Assembly: GCA_963791145.1 (NCBI GenBank)
Contig: CAWBRT010000010.1
Span: 62,001-126,000 of the forward strand
DNA: 64,000 bases
Source of the DNA: CAWBRT01 sp963791145
Lineage (GTDB): Bacteria > Acidobacteriota > Terriglobia > Terriglobales > Acidobacteriaceae
Direction: 5' to 3'
Made by a program: the position numbers and the translations under genes
In this document: in pieces, positions 1-9,616 of the stretch
How the letters are laid out: each line of letters opens with the position of its first letter
How positions within the stretch are numbered: position 1 is the stretch's first letter
The notes under the pieces: model-generated
The model's input: only the letters and a program-made list of their open reading frames with translations
Told to the model about the DNA's origin: nothing
Databases searched by the model: none

Positions 1-306
1 TAGGCAAAGACGGCAAACCCTCTGCGGCGAAGCTCGCGGAAGAATGGCAGGTTATCGCCGATGTCTTCGGCATTGCCGTGGCTGAACAGCAGGGTGTAGC
101 GGGCCGCGGGATTGGGCAGATACAGGGCGGCAATCCGCACATCGCCGGAGACGAAGGTCAGCGGACGAATACCGTCGCGCGATTCCTCGAAGGTCGGAGA
201 GACGATAGCTGGAGGGATGCGGCTGAAAGATGACGCGGTCGGAAAGCAGCGCCAACACCACCAGCGCCAGGTATCCGATGATCGCCAGCAGGAGCAGTAG
301 ACGCAT
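1..306 (-). CDS. alpha/beta hydrolase, partial, apparent frameshift
   Basis: The N-terminus (start at 306) is a hydrophobic anchor, MRLLLLLAIIGYLALVVLAL, followed by VIFQPHPSSY. This is the usual opening of membrane-anchored serine hydrolases of the BAAT/FrsA-like type. The frame then breaks near position 192. One frame further on, the same strand reads FVSGDVRIAALYLPNPAARY and then LLFSHGNAEDIGD, the family's oxyanion-hole segment. Dropping one base around 189-205 joins the halves. The catalytic Ser-Asp-His lie beyond the window edge, so activity cannot be judged. The substrate is unknown. The break could be a real mutation or an assembly error; it matches the one-extra-base pattern seen in other genes here. 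Confidence 0.7.
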
Positions 307-308
307 AA

Positions 309-408
309 GGATTGCAGATTGAAGATTGCAGATTGAAGATTGGAAACGAATTCCTTGCGTCCTATCTTTTCAATCTGCAATCTGCAATCTTAAATCTTCA
401 ATCTGCAG
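309..408. repeat. GATTGCAGATTGAA-type tandem and inverted repeats
   Basis: Copies of GATTGCAGATTGAA lie in tandem on the left arm (about 309-345). Their reverse complements lie on the right arm (about 368-407), around a short spacer. The repeat fills the gap between the EF-G stop and the hydrolase start, so it can fold into a long imperfect hairpin that may end EF-G transcription. It has no equal-length spacers and is not a CRISPR. Confidence 0.7.
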
Positions 409-2514
409 TTATTCTTCCTCTTCCGTCTCCTCGCCCTTGGCGGCCTTGGCGGCGGCGACGATCTTCTCCTGGATGATGTTGGGCACGATGTCGTAGTGAT
501 CCATTTCCATGTTGAAGCTGCCGCGGCCCTGTGTCATCGAAGTCAGGTCGGTGCCGTAGGTGAGCATCTCCGCCATGGGAACGGAAGCCTTGACGATGGT
601 GTTGCCGCCCTTGTTGTCCATGCCCTGGATGCGTCCGCGGCGCGAGTTGAGGTCGCCCATGATGGCTCCGGCGAACTCGTCCGGCACGGTGATCTCGACA
701 GTCATGATGGGCTCCAGCAGCGTGGGCTTGGCCTGCTCCATGGCCTTGCGGAAGGCGATGCGGCCGGCGGTCTTGAATGACAATTCGTTGGAGTCGACCT
801 CGTGATAGCTGCCGTCGTAGAGCGTCACCTTGAAGTCGACCACGGGATAGCCGGCGAGGAAGCCGCGCTGGGCAGCTTCCAGAATTCCCTTTTCGACAGC
901 CGGAATGTAGTTCTTGGGAATGGAGCCGCCGAAGATGTCGTTGATGAACTCGAACTGCCCGCCGCGCGGTAGCGGGTCCATCTTGATCTTGCAGTCGCCG
1001 AACTGGCCATGGCCGCCGGACTGCTTCTTGTGGCGTCCCTGCACGTCGGCGTGACCGCGGATGGTCTCACGATAGGGCACCTTGGGCGCCTTGAGGTTCA
1101 CCTCGGTACGGTAGCGGTTCTTCATCTTGGAGACCGCGACTTCAATATGCTGCTGGCCGGTTCCGGCGATCAGGAATTCCTGCGTCTGCGGATCGCGGAA
1201 GAAGCGCAGCATGGCATCCTCTTCCATCAGGCGGGTGAGGCCCGCGCCCAGCTTGTCTTCGTCGGCGCGCGTCTTGGGCTCGATGGCATAGGTAATGGCG
1301 GGCTCGGGCAGCTTCACCGTCGCATACTGGATAGGCGCCGCCTTGTCGCCGAGGGTGTCGCCGGTCAACGTATCTTTCAGCTTGGCCACCGCTCCGATGT
1401 CGCCGGCTTGCAGCTCGTTGACCGCGACCGCGTTCTTGCCTTGCATGATGGAAAGGTGGGCGAACTTCTCGGCCGTATTGTGCGTGTAGTTCTGCACCGA
1501 GGCGTCGTTCTTCAGCACGCCGGAAAACACCTTGAAGTAGGTAATGCGCCCGGAGAAGGGATCGCTGACGGTCTTGAAGGCATAGAGCGAAACCGGTTCA
1601 GTGGCCGCGACCTTGCGCTTGGGCGGCTCGCCATTGCCGCCTGCCGCTAATCCCTGCACCGTTTCGCGCTCTGCCGGGGCGGGAGCATAGTCGACCAGAA
1701 AGTCGAGCAGCGCGTCGGTGCCGATGTTGCCCAGCCCGGAGGCGAACAGAACCGGGAAAATCCGGCGCTCGCGGATGGCATTGTGCAGCCCGGCGACCAT
1801 GCGCTCCTCGGCGATAGTGCCGCTGGAGAAGAACTCCTCCATCAGCGCGTCGTCGCCCTCGGCCACCAGCTCCACCAGCTTGTCGTGGGCTTCCTTGGCC
1901 TGCTCGGCCAGGTTGGCGGGAATCTCGCCGGCCTTGCCTTTGCCGTTGCCGCCCATGTCATAGGTAAAGGCCTTCATGCGCACCAGGTCGACCACCCCGG
2001 AAAAGCTCTTTTCGCTTCCGATGGGCAGTTGCACGGGAATGACGGTGCGCCCGAAGGCCGTCGTGAGGGACTCCATGCAGCGCTGGAAGTCGGCGCGCTC
2101 GCGGTCCATGCGGGTGCAGGCCAGGATGCGGGGAAGAGCGTTCTTCTCGGCGATGCTCCAGACCCTCTGGGTGACGACTTGCACGCCGCTGACCGCGTCG
2201 ACCACCATCAGCGCCGCCTCCACCGCCGGCATCACCATTTCGGCTTCGTGCACGAACATGTTGAAGCCGGGGGTATCGACCAGATTGATCTTGGTCTTAC
2301 CCCACTCGACGTAGCTCAGCGCGGCGGAGATGGTCATCTGCCGGGAGACTTCCTCTTCGTCGTAGTCGGTGACGGTATTGCCCTCGTCCACCCGGCCCAG
2401 ACGCTGCGTGGAACCGGCCGTGAACAACATGGCCGAAACGAGGGAGGTTTTGCCGGAATGAGAGTGTCCCACCACGGCCAGGTTGCGGATATTAGCGCTT
2501 TCGTAGTTTTTCAC
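409..2514 (-). CDS. EF-G-like translational GTPase (EF-G paralogue)
   Basis: At 701 aa it has EF-G length and domain order. The P-loop GHSHSGKT is at 16-23 and the G3 motif DTPGF at 80-84, where canonical EF-G has DTPGH. The G4 position reads TRMD (134-137) instead of NKMD. Domain IV/V text such as GGHGQFGDCKIKMDPLPRGG and MGDLNSRRGRIQGMD is intact, and the tail is acidic (EETEEEE). The altered G3 and G4 mark it as the divergent second EF-G class, not the main fusA product; a role in translocation or ribosome recycling is inferred. The start is GTG with AGGAG six bases upstream. It stands alone, without rpsL, rpsG or tuf. Confidence 0.88.
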   Translation of the reverse strand: MKNYESANIRNLAVVGHSHSGKTSLVSAMLFTAGSTQRLGRVDEGNTVTDYDEEEVSRQMTISAALSYVEWGKTKINLVDTPGFNMFVHEAEMVMPAVEAALMVVDAVSGVQVVTQRVWSIAEKNALPRILACTRMDRERADFQRCMESLTTAFGRTVIPVQLPIGSEKSFSGVVDLVRMKAFTYDMGGNGKGKAGEIPANLAEQAKEAHDKLVELVAEGDDALMEEFFSSGTIAEERMVAGLHNAIRERRIFPVLFASGLGNIGTDALLDFLVDYAPAPAERETVQGLAAGGNGEPPKRKVAATEPVSLYAFKTVSDPFSGRITYFKVFSGVLKNDASVQNYTHNTAEKFAHLSIMQGKNAVAVNELQAGDIGAVAKLKDTLTGDTLGDKAAPIQYATVKLPEPAITYAIEPKTRADEDKLGAGLTRLMEEDAMLRFFRDPQTQEFLIAGTGQQHIEVAVSKMKNRYRTEVNLKAPKVPYRETIRGHADVQGRHKKQSGGHGQFGDCKIKMDPLPRGGQFEFINDIFGGSIPKNYIPAVEKGILEAAQRGFLAGYPVVDFKVTLYDGSYHEVDSNELSFKTAGRIAFRKAMEQAKPTLLEPIMTVEITVPDEFAGAIMGDLNSRRGRIQGMDNKGGNTIVKASVPMAEMLTYGTDLTSMTQGRGSFNMEMDHYDIVPNIIQEKIVAAAKAAKGEETEEEE

Positions 2515-3168
2515 CGTAACTCCTGTTGTGCTCCATCAAGGCAAACGGGGTTCCGCCCGGAACCGCTGCTTGGAGCCCTTATCGACAAAGCGTGCTACAC
2601 GAGAGCTGCCTCTTGCGGGCGCTCCCAGAATCCATAAATCTCCCCGCGCAGCTAGACCTGCGCTTTGGGTATCCAGAACAGGCTCGCCGACCTGGGATTG
2701 CCAAGCGCGAAAGGGAACTCCATCTGCCGACAGGCACCGCTCTCGCGCCTGTTCGGGCAGAATGGACGGCGGAGAAATATACAAACGAAAAATCGTAGCA
2801 CAAGCTGAAAGTGCCGCCAATCGACTTCCACTCGGCCCCACATAAATGCCGTCCACCGGAGCTGTTCTGGCTGCATCCGGCCAGCGGAAGGCCCACGGAG
2901 GCCGGGTTCAACCGGTTCCGGACAGAATCAAGCAGCAACTCAGGTAGAAATGCCCGAATCCCACTAGGGTTAGGGCGCGCGGGCCTAGGCAGCGGCTCAC
3001 CAGAGACGGCCTTCTGCGTCTGTCTGGACAGAAGCGCCGTGTTTGCGCCTGGCAGGGTGAAAGTTTCTGTCTCACCCCGGGTTCATTTACCATAGGAGGT
3101 TAGCCGATACCCAGGCGGCGCTCGCAGGAGAAACAGGTTAAGCCTACGACGAAAGGTTGTTCTCTGAG
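2515..3168. other. Intergenic, no gene recognised
   Basis: About 650 bp separate the divergent EF-G-like and DsbA-like genes. Short open frames occur on both strands, but none has a credible start, a ribosome site or a familiar protein. I looked for RNase P, tmRNA, SRP and 6S signatures and saw none. It probably holds both promoters and long leaders; no clear sigma-70 pair could be fixed. Confidence 0.5.
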
Positions 3169-3888
3169 ATGAAAACTGCTCTACGGCTGCTTATGATGGC
3201 GTTGCTGACGTTCGCCATGTTTACCACGGCGGAGACGGCGAAGGCTGCCGGCCCCGGCGATACCTCCGTGCTTCACCCGCCCAAGGGTTCCAAGATGGCC
3301 ATCCTGGTCTTCGAGGATCTGGAATGCCCGCAGTGTGCCCGCATTGAACCGCTGCTGGAGCAGGCTGAAGCCAAGTACAAGATTCCGCTGGTTCGCTATG
3401 ATTTCCCCATCCCCGGGCATCCCTGGTCGCTGGAGGCGCACATCACCGCCCGTTATTTCGATACCAAGTCCAAAGCCCTGGGCGAGGAATTCCGCCGCTA
3501 TATTTTCGCCAATCAGCCGAACATCACCAAGCTGAACCTGCGCAGCATGATCGACCGCTTCGCCTATGAGCACCATGTGACCATGCCGATGCTCACCGAT
3601 CCCAACAACGAGTTAGCTGCCAAGGTGAAAGCGGATTTTGACTTCGGACAGAAGGTGGGAATCGACCATACCCCTACCGTTTACGTGGTGAGCACTTCAC
3701 CGCGTTCGCCGGTTGTGGAGGTCAAAGACGTCTCGCAGTTGTTCTCGGTGCTCGACCAGACCAAGGACAAGCTGGCGGCCGAGAGCCCGACGTCCCAAGC
3801 CGGCCAAGAGCGCATCCAGTACGCACAAGACGGCGGCGCAATAGTTGAGCCGTTTTGCGGGCGTCAGAGCCCGCAGGCGAAATCCTGA
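3169..3888 (+). CDS. Secreted DsbA/thioredoxin-fold disulfide protein
   Basis: The 239-aa product begins MKTALRLLMMALLTFAMFTT and continues to AETAKA, a clear Sec signal peptide with likely cleavage after AKA. A thioredoxin-fold motif follows, FEDLECPQC (CPQC at 53-56), with the cis-Pro region DHTPTVYV further on. This fits periplasmic DsbA/DsbG-like oxidoreductases that make or repair disulfides. ATG at 3169 is chosen because it gives a proper signal-peptide N-region; GAAAGG lies 12 bases upstream, and TTG at 3157 is the alternative. The last codons run into a palindromic repeat, so the C-terminal dozen residues are probably repeat-derived. No DsbB/DsbD partner is nearby. Confidence 0.8.
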   Translation: MKTALRLLMMALLTFAMFTTAETAKAAGPGDTSVLHPPKGSKMAILVFEDLECPQCARIEPLLEQAEAKYKIPLVRYDFPIPGHPWSLEAHITARYFDTKSKALGEEFRRYIFANQPNITKLNLRSMIDRFAYEHHVTMPMLTDPNNELAAKVKADFDFGQKVGIDHTPTVYVVSTSPRSPVVEVKDVSQLFSVLDQTKDKLAAESPTSQAGQERIQYAQDGGAIVEPFCGRQSPQAKS

Positions 3889-3905
3889 GCGAAGCGAAGG
3901 ACCTG
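3857..3905. repeat. Palindrome plus half copy of a CTGAGCGAAGCGAAGGA repeat
   Basis: GCGGGC (3857-3862) and GCCCGC (3869-3874) form a hairpin inside the end of the DsbA-like gene. CCTGAGCGAAGCGAAGGA (3884-3901) follows and resembles the paired element at 6934-7021. The GAAGGA ribosome-binding-like sequence before the next gene lies in this repeat, so its role as a ribosome site is uncertain. Confidence 0.6.
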
Positions 3906-3906
3906 G

Positions 3907-4902
3907 TTGGGAATTGATGGTTCTGCTGGCTTAGAGCAAATCTTGGAGAACGTAAACAAAAGGCAATCGCAAGGCTGGCCCCGCATAGCGGTGCTCGGGG
4001 CGGGCGCGGTCGGCTCCTTCTTCGGCGGCCTGCTGGCGCGGGCCGGCGCTCCGGTGACGCTCATTGGCCGGCCGCAGCACCTCGAGGCCATCAAGCGCGA
4101 CGGGCTGATCATCGAGGGCGCGAACTTCCAGGAGCCGATTGCAGTCGCGGTTTCAACCGAGGTTCGAGCTGCCGCCGGCGCCGAGATCGTTCTCTTCTGC
4201 GTGAAAACCCTGGACACGGAAATCGCCGCCAAGGCTCTGGCTCCGCACCTCGAGCCGGGCGCGCTGCTGCTGAGCTGCCAGAACGGCGTCGACAACTGCG
4301 AGCGCATCCGCACGGCCACCGGCATCGAGGCAATTGCGACCGCCGTCTATGTCGCCGTCGGGATGAGTGGACCCGGCCGTGTGCGGCATTTCGGACGCAG
4401 TGAATTCGTGATCGGAAACCTGCCGGGACAACGACGCAGCCGCGCCGAGCTGGAGCGGCTCGCAGAGGTGTTCCAGCGGGCGGCGATCGGCTGCACAATC
4501 TCAGACAATCTCGAGGGTGAACTGTGGATGAAGTTCATCCTCAACTGCGCTTACAACGCCATCTCCGCCCTCGGCCGCTCCAACTACGGGACGATGGTCG
4601 CCAACCCGCTGGTGCGCGAGACCATGCGCCAGGTGGCCGAGGAAGTGGTGGCCGTCGCTTCTGCTGCTGGAGTACGCCTCCCAGCGGTCGATCCGATCGA
4701 ATTTACATTCCGGCTGGCCGATTCGATGCCCGGCCAGATGTCCTCGACAGCACTCGACATTGCCCGCGGACGCCTCACCGAGATCGATTCGCTCAACGGA
4801 TACCTTGTGCGCCGCGGCCGGGAACTGGGCGTTCCGACGCCGGTGAACCAGACACTGCATGCGCTGGTGAAGCTGCGGGAAGAGAAAGCGGCAGCCAGTT
4901 GA
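3907..4902 (+). CDS. panE: 2-dehydropantoate 2-reductase (ketopantoate reductase)
   Basis: This NADPH-dependent enzyme reduces ketopantoate to pantoate in the pantothenate/CoA pathway. The Rossmann motif RIAVLGAGAVGSFFGG is at about 26-40. The catalytic-lysine helix follows later as LWMKFILNCAYNAISAL, and the C-terminal ketopantoate-binding domain reads DSLNGYLVRRGRELGVPTPV. Length is 331 aa against the usual 290-310; the extra is an N-terminal lead of about 25 residues. The written start is TTG with GAAGGA five bases upstream, but that sequence belongs to a repeat, and a later TTG (3943) or GTG (3991) is possible. The family also holds paralogues acting on other 2-oxo acids, and no other pan gene is adjacent. 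Confidence 0.82.
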   Translation: MGIDGSAGLEQILENVNKRQSQGWPRIAVLGAGAVGSFFGGLLARAGAPVTLIGRPQHLEAIKRDGLIIEGANFQEPIAVAVSTEVRAAAGAEIVLFCVKTLDTEIAAKALAPHLEPGALLLSCQNGVDNCERIRTATGIEAIATAVYVAVGMSGPGRVRHFGRSEFVIGNLPGQRRSRAELERLAEVFQRAAIGCTISDNLEGELWMKFILNCAYNAISALGRSNYGTMVANPLVRETMRQVAEEVVAVASAAGVRLPAVDPIEFTFRLADSMPGQMSSTALDIARGRLTEIDSLNGYLVRRGRELGVPTPVNQTLHALVKLREEKAAAS

Positions 4903-4924
4903 TCAGTGCTGACGAAGGTCCGGA

Positions 4925-5049
4925 GGGGTGGCCCACCCTTAGCGTCGCTCTGTTCGACGCTAGGGTGGAGGCTGTCCTCGGTGATTGTCCCGAAAAACAG
5001 ACAACCGCCCCGCCCTTCGCCAAAGGCTGGCGAAAGGGTGGGCCACCCC
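4925..5049. repeat. Palindromic intergenic element (GTGGCCCACCCT family)
   Basis: Perfect 15-bp arms GGGGTGGCCCACCCT (4925-4939) and its complement (5035-5049) enclose smaller hairpins such as TTAGCGTCG/CGACGCTA. A related element with the same CCCACCCT...GCTAGGGTGG core lies at 60047-60155. It sits downstream of panE and of the decayed gene on the other strand, so it may act as a two-way terminator. Confidence 0.75.
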
Positions 5050-5083
5050 CAACGGCGGGCTTGAGTAGACCACCCGCGGACGC

Positions 5084-5657
5084 TCAACTTATTTTCGTTC
5101 CATTGCTAGTGTTTGAAGTGAATCGGATGAGCGAGTCCAACCCTTGTTGCGTTCCTGCATTCATCTGAATGTACAGAACGGTCCTGTTCTTAAATGCGTA
5201 TGTGATGGCGGAACTGTAGGACTGCCCTGCATCACTAGGCGTCTGGTAGTCCATCCGCCATAGCGTATTCGACCCAATCGTGACGCGCTGAGGCTTGAAG
5301 ACATCTACGTATCCCGGGGCCGGTGGGCGGAGGGCTGGAAGGTATTTGAGGGCAATCTCGTCAGGGGTGAATGCGGCGGCGCTGAATTCTACGAGTCATA
5401 CGCCGACAACACTACTCGCGGTACCGGTGAATGCGACGTGGCTTGTCCCAGAGTGCCAAGATGATTCGGTCTGTTCCGGAGCTTTTTGGGAGTTCGTTGT
5501 CTGGCATCCGCAGAAACGTATCCGGAAACGTGTACGTCAGTCCGATGTCTGCGTTCCTGAAAGTCTGCCCCACTGCGCTCGGCTGTATCTGGGCTACGGT
5601 GGTTCCGAGCAGCACGACAATGAGGCAAATGGCAACACGTCGGTAAGCCTTTTCCAT
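5084..5657 (-). pseudogene. Decayed small secreted protein
   Basis: Starting at ATG 5657, MEKAYRRVAICLIVVLLGTT is a signal peptide, followed by NADIGLTYTFPDTF and LALWDKP. The frame then fails. Downstream on the same strand, one frame on, coding-like text resumes as FTPDEIALKYLPALRPPAPG and continues through TLWRMDYQTPSD and TVLYIQMNAG to a stop at 5084. A short middle piece (VVLSAYDS) lies in the third frame, and an in-frame TGA interrupts another. Together they describe a secreted protein of about 190 aa of unknown function, broken more than once. Multiple sequencing errors are the alternative to true decay. Confidence 0.6.
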
Positions 5658-5795
5658 GTGGAGATTATAGGGAAAGGCAAGGACGCGGAACAGCGCTTTG
5701 GAAGATGATGGTGCAATATCGCCTTTCACCAGTCATCAACCCGCCAGCAAACCATCGATTGCCTCCAGTCCCATTTCTGGGTACCATCCGGAGAG

Positions 5796-6837
5796 ATGCC
5801 CGCACCTGGCAAGAATCCCGATCGCGAGCGGATCGTCTCGGCCGGAGTCGTCGAGGACGACGCTTCCTTTGAGCTCAAGCTGCGCCCGCGGCGACTGCGG
5901 GGAGTTCATCGGCCAGCAGAAGGTCAAAGAGAATCTCGCGGTCGCCATCGAGGCCGCCCGCTCGCGCGGCGAGGCGCTCGATCACGTCCTGCTCTACGGC
6001 CCGCCGGGACTGGGCAAGACGACGCTGGCCACCATCATCGCCAACGAACTGGACGTTCACTTCCAGCAGACCTCCGGCCCCGTTCTGCAGATCAAGGGCG
6101 ACCTGACGGCCGTGCTGACCAACCTGCGCAACCGGCAGGTGCTGTTCATCGACGAGGTGCACCGGCTGCAGCCGGCGCTGGAAGAGCTGCTCTACTCGGC
6201 GCTGGAAGACTACAAGCTGGACATCATCATCGGCCAGGGGCCGGCGGCGCGCACGCACACGCTCGACGTCGCGCCGTTCACCTTCGTCGGCGCCACCACG
6301 CGCGCCGGGCTGCTCTCCGGGCCGCTGCGCTCGCGCTTCGGACTGCTGCTGCGGCTGGAGTTCTACACGCATGACGATCTGAACGTGATCGTCAAGCGCT
6401 CGGCGGAGATTCTGAACGTGGCGGTGGACGACGAGGGCGCATTTGAGATCGCCAGCCGGGCGCGCGGCACACCGCGCATCGCCAATCGCCTGCTGCGGCG
6501 CGTGCGCGATTACGCGCAGGTGCGGGGCGCGGGACGAATCGACAAGGCGACCGCCCAGGCGGCGCTGGAGATGCTGGAAGTCGACCGTTACGGCTTCGAC
6601 GAGATCGATCGCCGTCTGCTGCTGACCATCATCGAGAAGTACCAGGGCGGTCCGGTGGGCGTGAACACGCTGGCCGCCGCACTGGCCGAAGAGCCGGACG
6701 CCATCGAAGAAATCTACGAGCCCTTCCTGATCCAGATCGGCTTCCTCGACCGCACCCAGCGCGGACGAGTCGCCACGCAGCTCGCCTACGACCACTTCGG
6801 CATCAAGCGCACGGGCAGGCAGAACGGTCTGTTCTAG
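5796..6837 (+). CDS. ruvB: Holliday junction DNA helicase RuvB, one frameshift near N-terminus
   Basis: RuvB is the hexameric AAA+ motor that drives branch migration with RuvA. Walker A is GPPGLGKTT, Walker B is FIDEVHRL, sensor/arginine-finger text is GATTRAGLLSGPLRSRFG, and the C-terminal winged helix ends RGRVATQLAYDHFG. The true N-terminus is read from ATG 5796 (MPAPGKNPDRERIVSAGVVE...ASFELKLRPRRL). It runs into the main frame (EFIGQQKVKENLAV) only if one G is dropped from the GGGG at 5899-5902. The other N-terminus, back to 5698 in the main frame, does not look like RuvB. Neither ruvA nor ruvC is adjacent. RuvB is widely conserved, so an assembly insertion is the simplest explanation. 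Confidence 0.9.
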
Positions 6838-6933
6838 TTCTCAGTTCCCGGTTCTTAGTTCTCGGTTGTTCGTTGTTCGTGCGGGTTCTGTTTCCTTCGT
6901 GGAGTTTGCATCGCCGTAGCCCCAGGCAAAAGT

Positions 6934-7021
6934 GTCATGCTGAGCGCAGCGAAGCATCTGCTTTTATCCGAAATCGCAAAAGCAGATCCTTCGGTTCCGC
7001 TCTGCTCCGCCTCAGGATGAC
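6934..7021. repeat. Paired palindromic repeat (GTCAT...CTGAGCG / CAGGATGAC)
   Basis: The outer ends GTCATGCTGAG and CTCAGGATGAC are inverted. The inner arms ATCTGCTTTT (6956-6965) and AAAAGCAGAT (6978-6987) pair perfectly around a 12-base loop. It is a REP-like element between the ends of ruvB and the ABC ATPase and could serve as a bidirectional terminator. The rest of 6838-7095 holds no gene. Confidence 0.75.
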
Positions 7022-7095
7022 CCCCTGGAGAGCTGAAGGTGGCCCGTCACATTTACGAAGCTGCAGGCGGAGTTAATGTGGGGACTACGCCGGCG

Positions 7096-7899
<804 letters not shown>

Positions 7900-8057
7900 A
7901 GATCAAAGTATCACGGCGGCGGTAAGAGGGCGCTCTTCCGAATAGGCGCGCTCCGCACGCCTGCCAGGCACCCATCAAGCCCGAATTCACGCTTGCTGGG
8001 GACCCCGCAGCCGAGGACGGCCGGGGCTACGCGGACCCCGGGGCACCCGCAAGATCA

Positions 8058-8087
8058 TTGAAACTTCCCTGCCCCGGCCTGTATACT
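8058..8087 (+). promoter_or_regulatory. Sigma-70-type promoter of ispD
   Basis: TTGAAA (8058-8063) and TATACT (8082-8087) are separated by 18 bases. The expected start of transcription, about 6-8 bases past the -10, falls only a few bases before the ispD ATG at 8098, and no Shine-Dalgarno sequence is present. The message may therefore be almost leaderless. Confidence 0.6.
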
Positions 8088-8097
8088 GCATCCCCCT

Positions 8098-8832
8098 ATG
8101 AAGGTAATCGTAATTATTCCCGCTGCCGGGCTGGGGACGCGAATGGCCTCCTCGACGGCAACCGCTCAAGGCAAGGCGCGGAGCAAGCAGTTTGTCGAGT
8201 TGGAAGGCGCTCCGATCCTGGTCCACACCATTCGCCGGTTCCGCCAGACGGAGGCGGTCGGCGAGATATTCGTCGCCATGCGCAAGCCCGAGGCGGAGCA
8301 GTTCCGCCAGCAACTGGCCGAATACGGCCTGCACGGCGCGATCCAGATGGTGGAGGGCGGCGAGCACCGGCAGCAGTCGGTGGCCAATGCCCTGAACGCC
8401 GTGCGCGCCGCCGAAGACGACATCGTGCTGGTACACGACGCGGTGCGTCCCTTTGTCACCGCCGAGAGCATTGCGGCGGTGATTGCCGCGGTCGAGAAAT
8501 ACGGAGCCGCCATCGCCGGCATTCCCGCGGTCGATACCATCAAGCAAGTGGAGCGCACGGCCGATGGCGCCATCATCACCACGACGATCCCGCGGGAGCT
8601 GATCGTGCAGGCGCAGACGCCGCAGGGAGCCCGCTTCGGAGTGCTGAAGCGCGCCTTCGACGAGGCGGCTGCCGACGGCTTCCTGGGCACCGATGAAGCC
8701 GCACTGCTGGAGCGCATCGGGCAGCCAGTGCACGTCGTCATGGGTTCAGTGCGCAACATCAAGATCACCTCGCCCTGGGATATGGAGCTGGCCGAGTTCT
8801 TTATGGCGGTTGAGGCACGGCGAAAGAATTAG
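8098..8832 (+). CDS. ispD: 2-C-methyl-D-erythritol 4-phosphate cytidylyltransferase
   Basis: IspD transfers CMP from CTP to MEP, the third step of the MEP isoprenoid pathway. The nucleotide-binding start is IIPAAGLGTRM (6-16), followed by KQFVELEGAPILVHTIRRF. Later come VHDAVRPFV, the substrate-binding DTIKQV, and QAQTPQGARFGVLKRAF. At 244 aa it is slightly long because of an insertion (STATAQGKARS) between the glycine-rich loop and the conserved lysine. It lies 124 bases upstream of ispF on the same strand, the common bacterial pairing, and together they form a MEP-pathway unit. Confidence 0.95.
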   Translation: MKVIVIIPAAGLGTRMASSTATAQGKARSKQFVELEGAPILVHTIRRFRQTEAVGEIFVAMRKPEAEQFRQQLAEYGLHGAIQMVEGGEHRQQSVANALNAVRAAEDDIVLVHDAVRPFVTAESIAAVIAAVEKYGAAIAGIPAVDTIKQVERTADGAIITTTIPRELIVQAQTPQGARFGVLKRAFDEAAADGFLGTDEAALLERIGQPVHVVMGSVRNIKITSPWDMELAEFFMAVEARRKN

Positions 8833-8835
8833 GGG

Positions 8836-8937
8836 TTAGGGGTTAGGGATTGGAGGGAATAGGGCATAAGATTAACAAGCTCTCTCCATCTTTCCAACGT
8901 TGCTCATTTCCAATCCCTGACCCCTAATTCCTAATCC
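8836..8937. repeat. Inverted repeat of TTAGGGG units between ispD and ispF
   Basis: The left arm TTAGGGGTTAGGGATTGGA (8836-8854) pairs with the right arm at 8919-8937 at 18 of 19 positions. Further CCTAATCCCTAACCCC copies run to the ispF ribosome site. The telomere-like look is coincidental; it is an intergenic palindrome that may attenuate or stabilise the ispD-ispF message. Confidence 0.7.
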
Positions 8938-8956
8938 CTAACCCCTGGAGTGAAGC

Positions 8957-9538
8957 TTGAGAATCGGCTACGGATGGGACTCGCATGAATTCAAGGCCGG
9001 AACCCCGCTGAAGCTGGGCGGCGTCGAGCTGGTCCATGACAAGGGACTGGCCGGCCACTCCGACGGCGACGTGCTGCTGCACGCGCTCACCGACGCCCTG
9101 CTGGGCGCCATCGCCGCCGGCGATATCGGCACGCTTTTTCCGCCGAGCGATCCGCAGTGGAAGGGCGCCGACTCGGCTATTTTCCTTGCCGAGGCCATGC
9201 GCCGGGTGGCACAGGCCGGTTACGCCGTGGTCAATGCCGATACCACCCTGATCCTGGCCGCCCCCAAGATCGCGCCGCACGCCGGCCGCATTCAGCGGAG
9301 ATTGGCCGAACTGCTCAAGGTAGACCCGAATTGCGTCGGGGTGAAGGCCAAGACTCCGGAAGGCCTTGGTACCGACAACGCGGCCATCGCGCATGCAGTG
9401 GTGCTGCTGCACCGGCGCGACGATAATCGGCTCGACGCCATGGAAGCCGCCGAAGCCTTGCCGCAAACCGTGGTGGACGAAGCCGTGGAAGAGGTGCTCG
9501 AGTCGATTCCGGAAGAGCCGGTCAAGCGGCGCCGCTAA
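8957..9538 (+). CDS. ispF: 2-C-methyl-D-erythritol 2,4-cyclodiphosphate synthase
   Basis: IspF cyclises CDP-ME 2-phosphate to MEcPP and releases CMP. Zinc ligands Asp8 and His10 lie in MRIGYGWDSHEF, and the third is His42 in GLAGHSDGDVLLHALTDALLGA. Later motifs are GDIGTLFPPSDPQWKGADS and VKAKTPEGLGTDN. The core is about 158 aa, and an acidic/basic tail of about 35 residues (ending VKRRR) makes 193, longer than most homologues. The start is TTG with CTGGAG upstream. It follows ispD in the same direction. Confidence 0.95.
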   Translation: MRIGYGWDSHEFKAGTPLKLGGVELVHDKGLAGHSDGDVLLHALTDALLGAIAAGDIGTLFPPSDPQWKGADSAIFLAEAMRRVAQAGYAVVNADTTLILAAPKIAPHAGRIQRRLAELLKVDPNCVGVKAKTPEGLGTDNAAIAHAVVLLHRRDDNRLDAMEAAEALPQTVVDEAVEEVLESIPEEPVKRRR

Positions 9539-9616
9539 AGCAGCTATCGCAGAGCAGCTATCGCTGTGCACTTCTGTGAGACGCGCATCGGTAATTCTTC
9601 GCAGGATGCAGACACG

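Noticed and set aside
309..408. CRISPR array
   Set aside because: Repeats are head-to-tail without unique spacers and reappear inverted; it is a palindromic repeat.
2515..3168. RNase P, tmRNA, SRP or 6S RNA gene
   Set aside because: None of the conserved core sequences of these RNAs is present on either strand.
5698..5898. Extended RuvB N-terminus in the main frame
   Set aside because: The residues before EFIGQQ do not resemble RuvB, whereas the alternative frame from 5796 does.
8836..8946. Telomere-like or replicon end
   Set aside because: TTAGGG units are few, inverted and sit between two pathway genes; it is an ordinary intergenic palindrome.
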